DNA of 8,054 bases, from the NCBI GenBank assembly GCA_046537735.1, contig JBKHKH010000091.1, positions 1 through 8,054 on the forward strand, in the 5' to 3' direction. The position numbers and the translations under genes are program-made. Below the pieces are notes generated by a model, which was not told the DNA's origin, ran no database searches, and saw only the letters and a list, made by a program, of their open reading frames with translations. Below, one piece after another: positions 5,759-8,054 of this stretch. The stretch comes from JdFR-22 sp046537735. Lineage in GTDB: Archaea > Halobacteriota > Archaeoglobi > Archaeoglobales > Archaeoglobaceae. The first letter of the stretch is position 1. The number at the start of each line of letters is the position of its first letter.

Positions 5759-6999
5759 AACACCTGGATCGCTTTAAGAGCGGTTCCTGTGGCATCCTCG
5801 TTGCATGTAGAGACATCGTTGGGGCTAGCTGCCACACCTACACCATAGACTCCGTCTTTATCGATCACAAAACCGTACTGGTCATAATCTATGTTCAAGC
5901 CAGGTATCTTGAGTTCAGACGTATTTGGCTGCATTCCAGTGGCAAGAACGACCATATCTGCTTTCTGAGTTATTTTCTTACCCAACGATGTGTCTTCTGC
6001 TGTCACTTCAAGGTTACCGGTTGCGTCTTCCTCGATTTTGGCTACTTTACCTTTTATAAAGTGAATGTTCTCGTCCTGATTTGCCTGATTGTATACGTCC
6101 TCATATCTTCCGGGGGCCCTTATATCGATGTAAAATATATACACATTGGCTTCAGGGTTCTGCTCTCTAAGGATGATGGCTTGCTTCATTGAGGCTAAAC
6201 AGCAAACTGCAGAGCAGTAAGGTAGATGATTATCGTCTCTGCTTCCAGCACACTGGACGAACACCACATCTTTCACTGGCTTTCCATCTGGTCTCACTAT
6301 TTCACCCTTTGTAGGACCGCCTGGCGCAGCCAGCCTTTCAAACATAACGTTAGTGACCACATTTTCATATTTTCCATAACCGAGGTTGTCTATTTTGCTA
6401 GCATCATAGGGCTTCCACCCGGTAGCCACAATAACTGAGCCTACTTTAAGATTGAGCTCCTGTGGCTCCATATCCAGCTCTATGGCATCGTAAGGGCAAG
6501 CTTCTACACATTCTCTGCATCCATCGCTTTTCTTACAGGTATAAGGGTCTATAACATACCTCATGGGGAATGCCATAGGGTGGGGAAGGTATATCGCTTT
6601 GGTATTATCCATCCCATAATTAAAGTCATTTGTTCTCTCCACAGGGCAAGCTTCTACACACTTATCACAAGCTGTACAATTTTCATTAACATATCGAGGG
6701 TTTAACTTGATGTTTACATCAAAATTTCCGGGTTCTCCAGACACGTTCTGTATTTCAGCATTGGTAAAGTACCTAAATCTGGGATTGGATCTAATCCTCT
6801 TAAAGAATATTTCAAGACCACAATAAGGTGGACATATTTTAGGGAAATACTTGAACAACTGAGAAACCCTTCCACCCAGATAAGGGTTCTTCTCTACGAG
6901 ATAAACATCGTACCCTGCTTCAGCTGTCTCTATTGCAGCGGTTATACCAGAAATGCCTCCTCCAATAACAAGTACACTACTATGTTTTTCTTCACTCAT
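5749..6999 (-). CDS. qmoA: Quinone-interacting membrane complex subunit QmoA
   Basis: QmoA is the smaller HdrA-like flavoprotein of the Qmo complex (416 residues, normal length). Visible in order: an FAD fold with GGGISG at 13-18 and the acidic VEK end of the second strand; a CPPYC pair at Cys56/Cys60 in a CPPYCGLEIF block typical of the HdrA/Qmo family; a first ferredoxin motif at Cys108/111/114/118; a second, wider-spaced one at Cys155/161/164/168; the HdrA-type CAGSRDDNHLPYCSAVCC at 250-267; and a C-terminal FAD-closing segment (DATGTALKAIQ). ATG 6999 follows GGAGGAGGAG at a good distance. It opens the qmoABC operon, 107 bases after aprA with a T-rich stretch between. It should act in the cytoplasm on the membrane face, with QmoB and QmoC, next to APS reductase. 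The C-terminal VGVAASPNDV lacks the Cys present at the matching place in QmoB (TAGCVRQP). Confidence 0.94.
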   Translation of the reverse strand: MSEEKHSSVLVIGGGISGITAAIETAEAGYDVYLVEKNPYLGGRVSQLFKYFPKICPPYCGLEIFFKRIRSNPRFRYFTNAEIQNVSGEPGNFDVNIKLNPRYVNENCTACDKCVEACPVERTNDFNYGMDNTKAIYLPHPMAFPMRYVIDPYTCKKSDGCRECVEACPYDAIELDMEPQELNLKVGSVIVATGWKPYDASKIDNLGYGKYENVVTNVMFERLAAPGGPTKGEIVRPDGKPVKDVVFVQCAGSRDDNHLPYCSAVCCLASMKQAIILREQNPEANVYIFYIDIRAPGRYEDVYNQANQDENIHFIKGKVAKIEEDATGNLEVTAEDTSLGKKITQKADMVVLATGMQPNTSELKIPGLNIDYDQYGFVIDKDGVYGVGVAASPNDVSTCNEDATGTALKAIQVLRR

Positions 7000-7038
7000 A
7001 TAACTCCTCCTCCAAAGTTGTCAGAGGTAAAACCAAGA

Positions 7039-7050
7039 TAATTCAAATAC
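7039..7050 (-). promoter_or_regulatory. Possible weak promoter of qmoABC
   Basis: The minus strand reads GTATTTGAATTA. A start 26 bases on would fall near 7018, just before the GGAGGAGGAG ribosome site. The box is a poor match, so qmoABC may instead be read through from aprA. Confidence 0.3.
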
Positions 7051-7059
7051 CTATGGGGG

Positions 7060-7083
7060 AAAATAAAAATTAAATAAAAAAAA
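7060..7083 (-). terminator. T-rich terminator after aprA
   Basis: Shortly after the aprA stop the minus strand has TTTTTTTT (7083-7076), TTT, and TTTTT plus TTTT (7069-7060). This fits archaeal oligo-T termination, possibly partial, so that aprA is made in excess of qmoABC. Confidence 0.55.
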
Positions 7084-7106
7084 TTGGGATTATTCATTCG
7101 ATCGGC

Positions 7107-8054
7107 CTATTCCACCAGCTTAATTAGTGGCCTCTCGATGGTTTCCCATTCTCCGGACTTGGGATCGAACTTCAGGTTGGTGAACTTCTCTTCACCCAGG
7201 TCTGGGAAGTCTGCTTTGTAGTAGTATCCTGGGTATCTGGTTTCCTTCTTATCCAGTAGGGCTCTTGCGTGGGCTTCAGCGAACCATAGTCTGTGGACAT
7301 TCTCCCAGGCTCTCTGCAGTTCGTGTAGATCCTCAGCAGCCAACTTCTCTGCATCCTCTTTGAGCATCAACAACTTATTCAAGCCAGTCTCCAACATGGG
7401 GTTATTTGTGGTGTAACTGCTTGCCCAGCCGCCAGCATACTCATCCATGATCTTCTGCAACCTGAACATGAACATGTGCGGTCTAATGTAATTGGGGTTT
7501 ATGTGGGGATCAGTAGTCTGAGCCTTGTTCTCCTCAAAGACCTTGAAGGGCTTGAAGACCTCGTCCCTATACTTCAACATAGCGTCTTCACTGATCTCTG
7601 GCTTGTAGTCCTTACACTGCTCATTAACGAATCTGCACGCTGCTTTGGCAGCGATCCTGCCCTCAGTGAATGATCCACTGGAGAACTTGTGACTGCTTGC
7701 GCCAGCCCCATCACCAGCAGTGAACAACCCCATGATGGTGGTCATCCTGTTGTAATGAGCGGGGAAACTATCCTTATACTCATCAGGCATCAGGTCAGCT
7801 GGTCCGCACACCCACAGTCCGGCTGATCCGGAGTGCGAAGCAATGAAAACCGGCTCACTAGGCATGATCTCCGAAGGCACCTTCTCAGGCTCAATATTCT
7901 CAGCAGCCCACAAAACTGCCTGCGAAATAGTCATATCCAGGAAGTCTTCCCAGGCCTCAGCTTCAAGCTCCTTAAGCTTCTTCTTCCTCTCTTTTTCGTC
8001 GGGAACCTCTTCAGCCAGTGCAGCGATAGCCTCAGGAGTTCTCATGTATATGGG
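7107..8054 (-). CDS. aprA: Adenylylsulfate (APS) reductase alpha subunit, C-terminal part
   Basis: The frame is open to the right edge (three codons, Pro-Ile-Tyr, precede the first Met in view), so about the last 315 residues of a protein usually near 620-660 are present. AprA is the FAD subunit that reduces APS to sulfite and AMP, or runs in reverse, in the cytoplasm with the ferredoxin-like AprB. Seen: GLFTAGDGAGASSHKFSSGSFTEGR, the FAD-binding end with the family's conserved active-site His (HKFSSGS); RLQKIMDEYAGGW; the helical segment DLHELQRAWENVHRLWFAEAHARALL; and ETRYPGYYYKADFPDL, all hallmark AprA blocks. The acidic/lysine-rich stretch at fragment residues 12-35 (EEVPDEKERKKKLKE) is part of the fold. 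aprB would be expected just beyond 8054. Fumarate reductase/succinate dehydrogenase relatives lack this C-terminal region. Confidence 0.97.
   Translation of the reverse strand, partial: PIYMRTPEAIAALAEEVPDEKERKKKLKELEAEAWEDFLDMTISQAVLWAAENIEPEKVPSEIMPSEPVFIASHSGSAGLWVCGPADLMPDEYKDSFPAHYNRMTTIMGLFTAGDGAGASSHKFSSGSFTEGRIAAKAACRFVNEQCKDYKPEISEDAMLKYRDEVFKPFKVFEENKAQTTDPHINPNYIRPHMFMFRLQKIMDEYAGGWASSYTTNNPMLETGLNKLLMLKEDAEKLAAEDLHELQRAWENVHRLWFAEAHARALLDKKETRYPGYYYKADFPDLGEEKFTNLKFDPKSGEWETIERPLIKLVE

Noticed and set aside
5710..6192. Plus-strand 160-residue ORF antisense to qmoA
   Set aside because: It mirrors a well-supported HdrA-like gene, is rich in Cys/Phe/Val from reversed codons, and shows no recognisable domain.

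Overview
The window (8,054 bases) reads as a piece of an archaeal genome from an organism with dissimilatory sulfur metabolism. The archaeal signs are a partial 2-amino-3,7-dideoxyheptulosonate (ADH) synthase gene, the archaeal route into aromatic amino acids; TATA-box-like elements about 26 bases before expected transcript starts; and runs of T rather than hairpin-plus-T terminators after transcription units. The lineage cannot be fixed from this window. Every gene found lies on the minus strand, so the layout below runs from high to low coordinates.

Region 1 (8054-7107) is the C-terminal part of aprA, the catalytic subunit of APS reductase. A T-rich terminator follows. Region 2 (6999-2267) is a tight qmoA-qmoB-qmoC operon for the quinone-interacting membrane complex, the electron-transfer partner of APS reductase. 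Together these are the membrane-to-cytoplasm electron link of sulfate reduction, or of the same pathway in reverse. T-tracts close the operon.

Region 3 (2143-594) has its own TATA box and encodes a TauE/SafE-family permease plus a 155-residue three-helix membrane protein with a four-cysteine external loop. These are a likely two-gene sulfur-oxyanion transport module.

Region 4 (about 553-1) is the most interesting. It holds a TATA box, then a 28-codon leader ORF whose last 16 residues include 10 Phe/Tyr/Trp, then a strong potential RNA stem that includes the leader stop codon, then the start of the ADH synthase gene. ADH synthase catalyses the first committed step towards Phe, Tyr and Trp. 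The arrangement looks like a leader-peptide (attenuator-like) control of aromatic amino acid synthesis in an archaeon. This is inferred from sequence alone.
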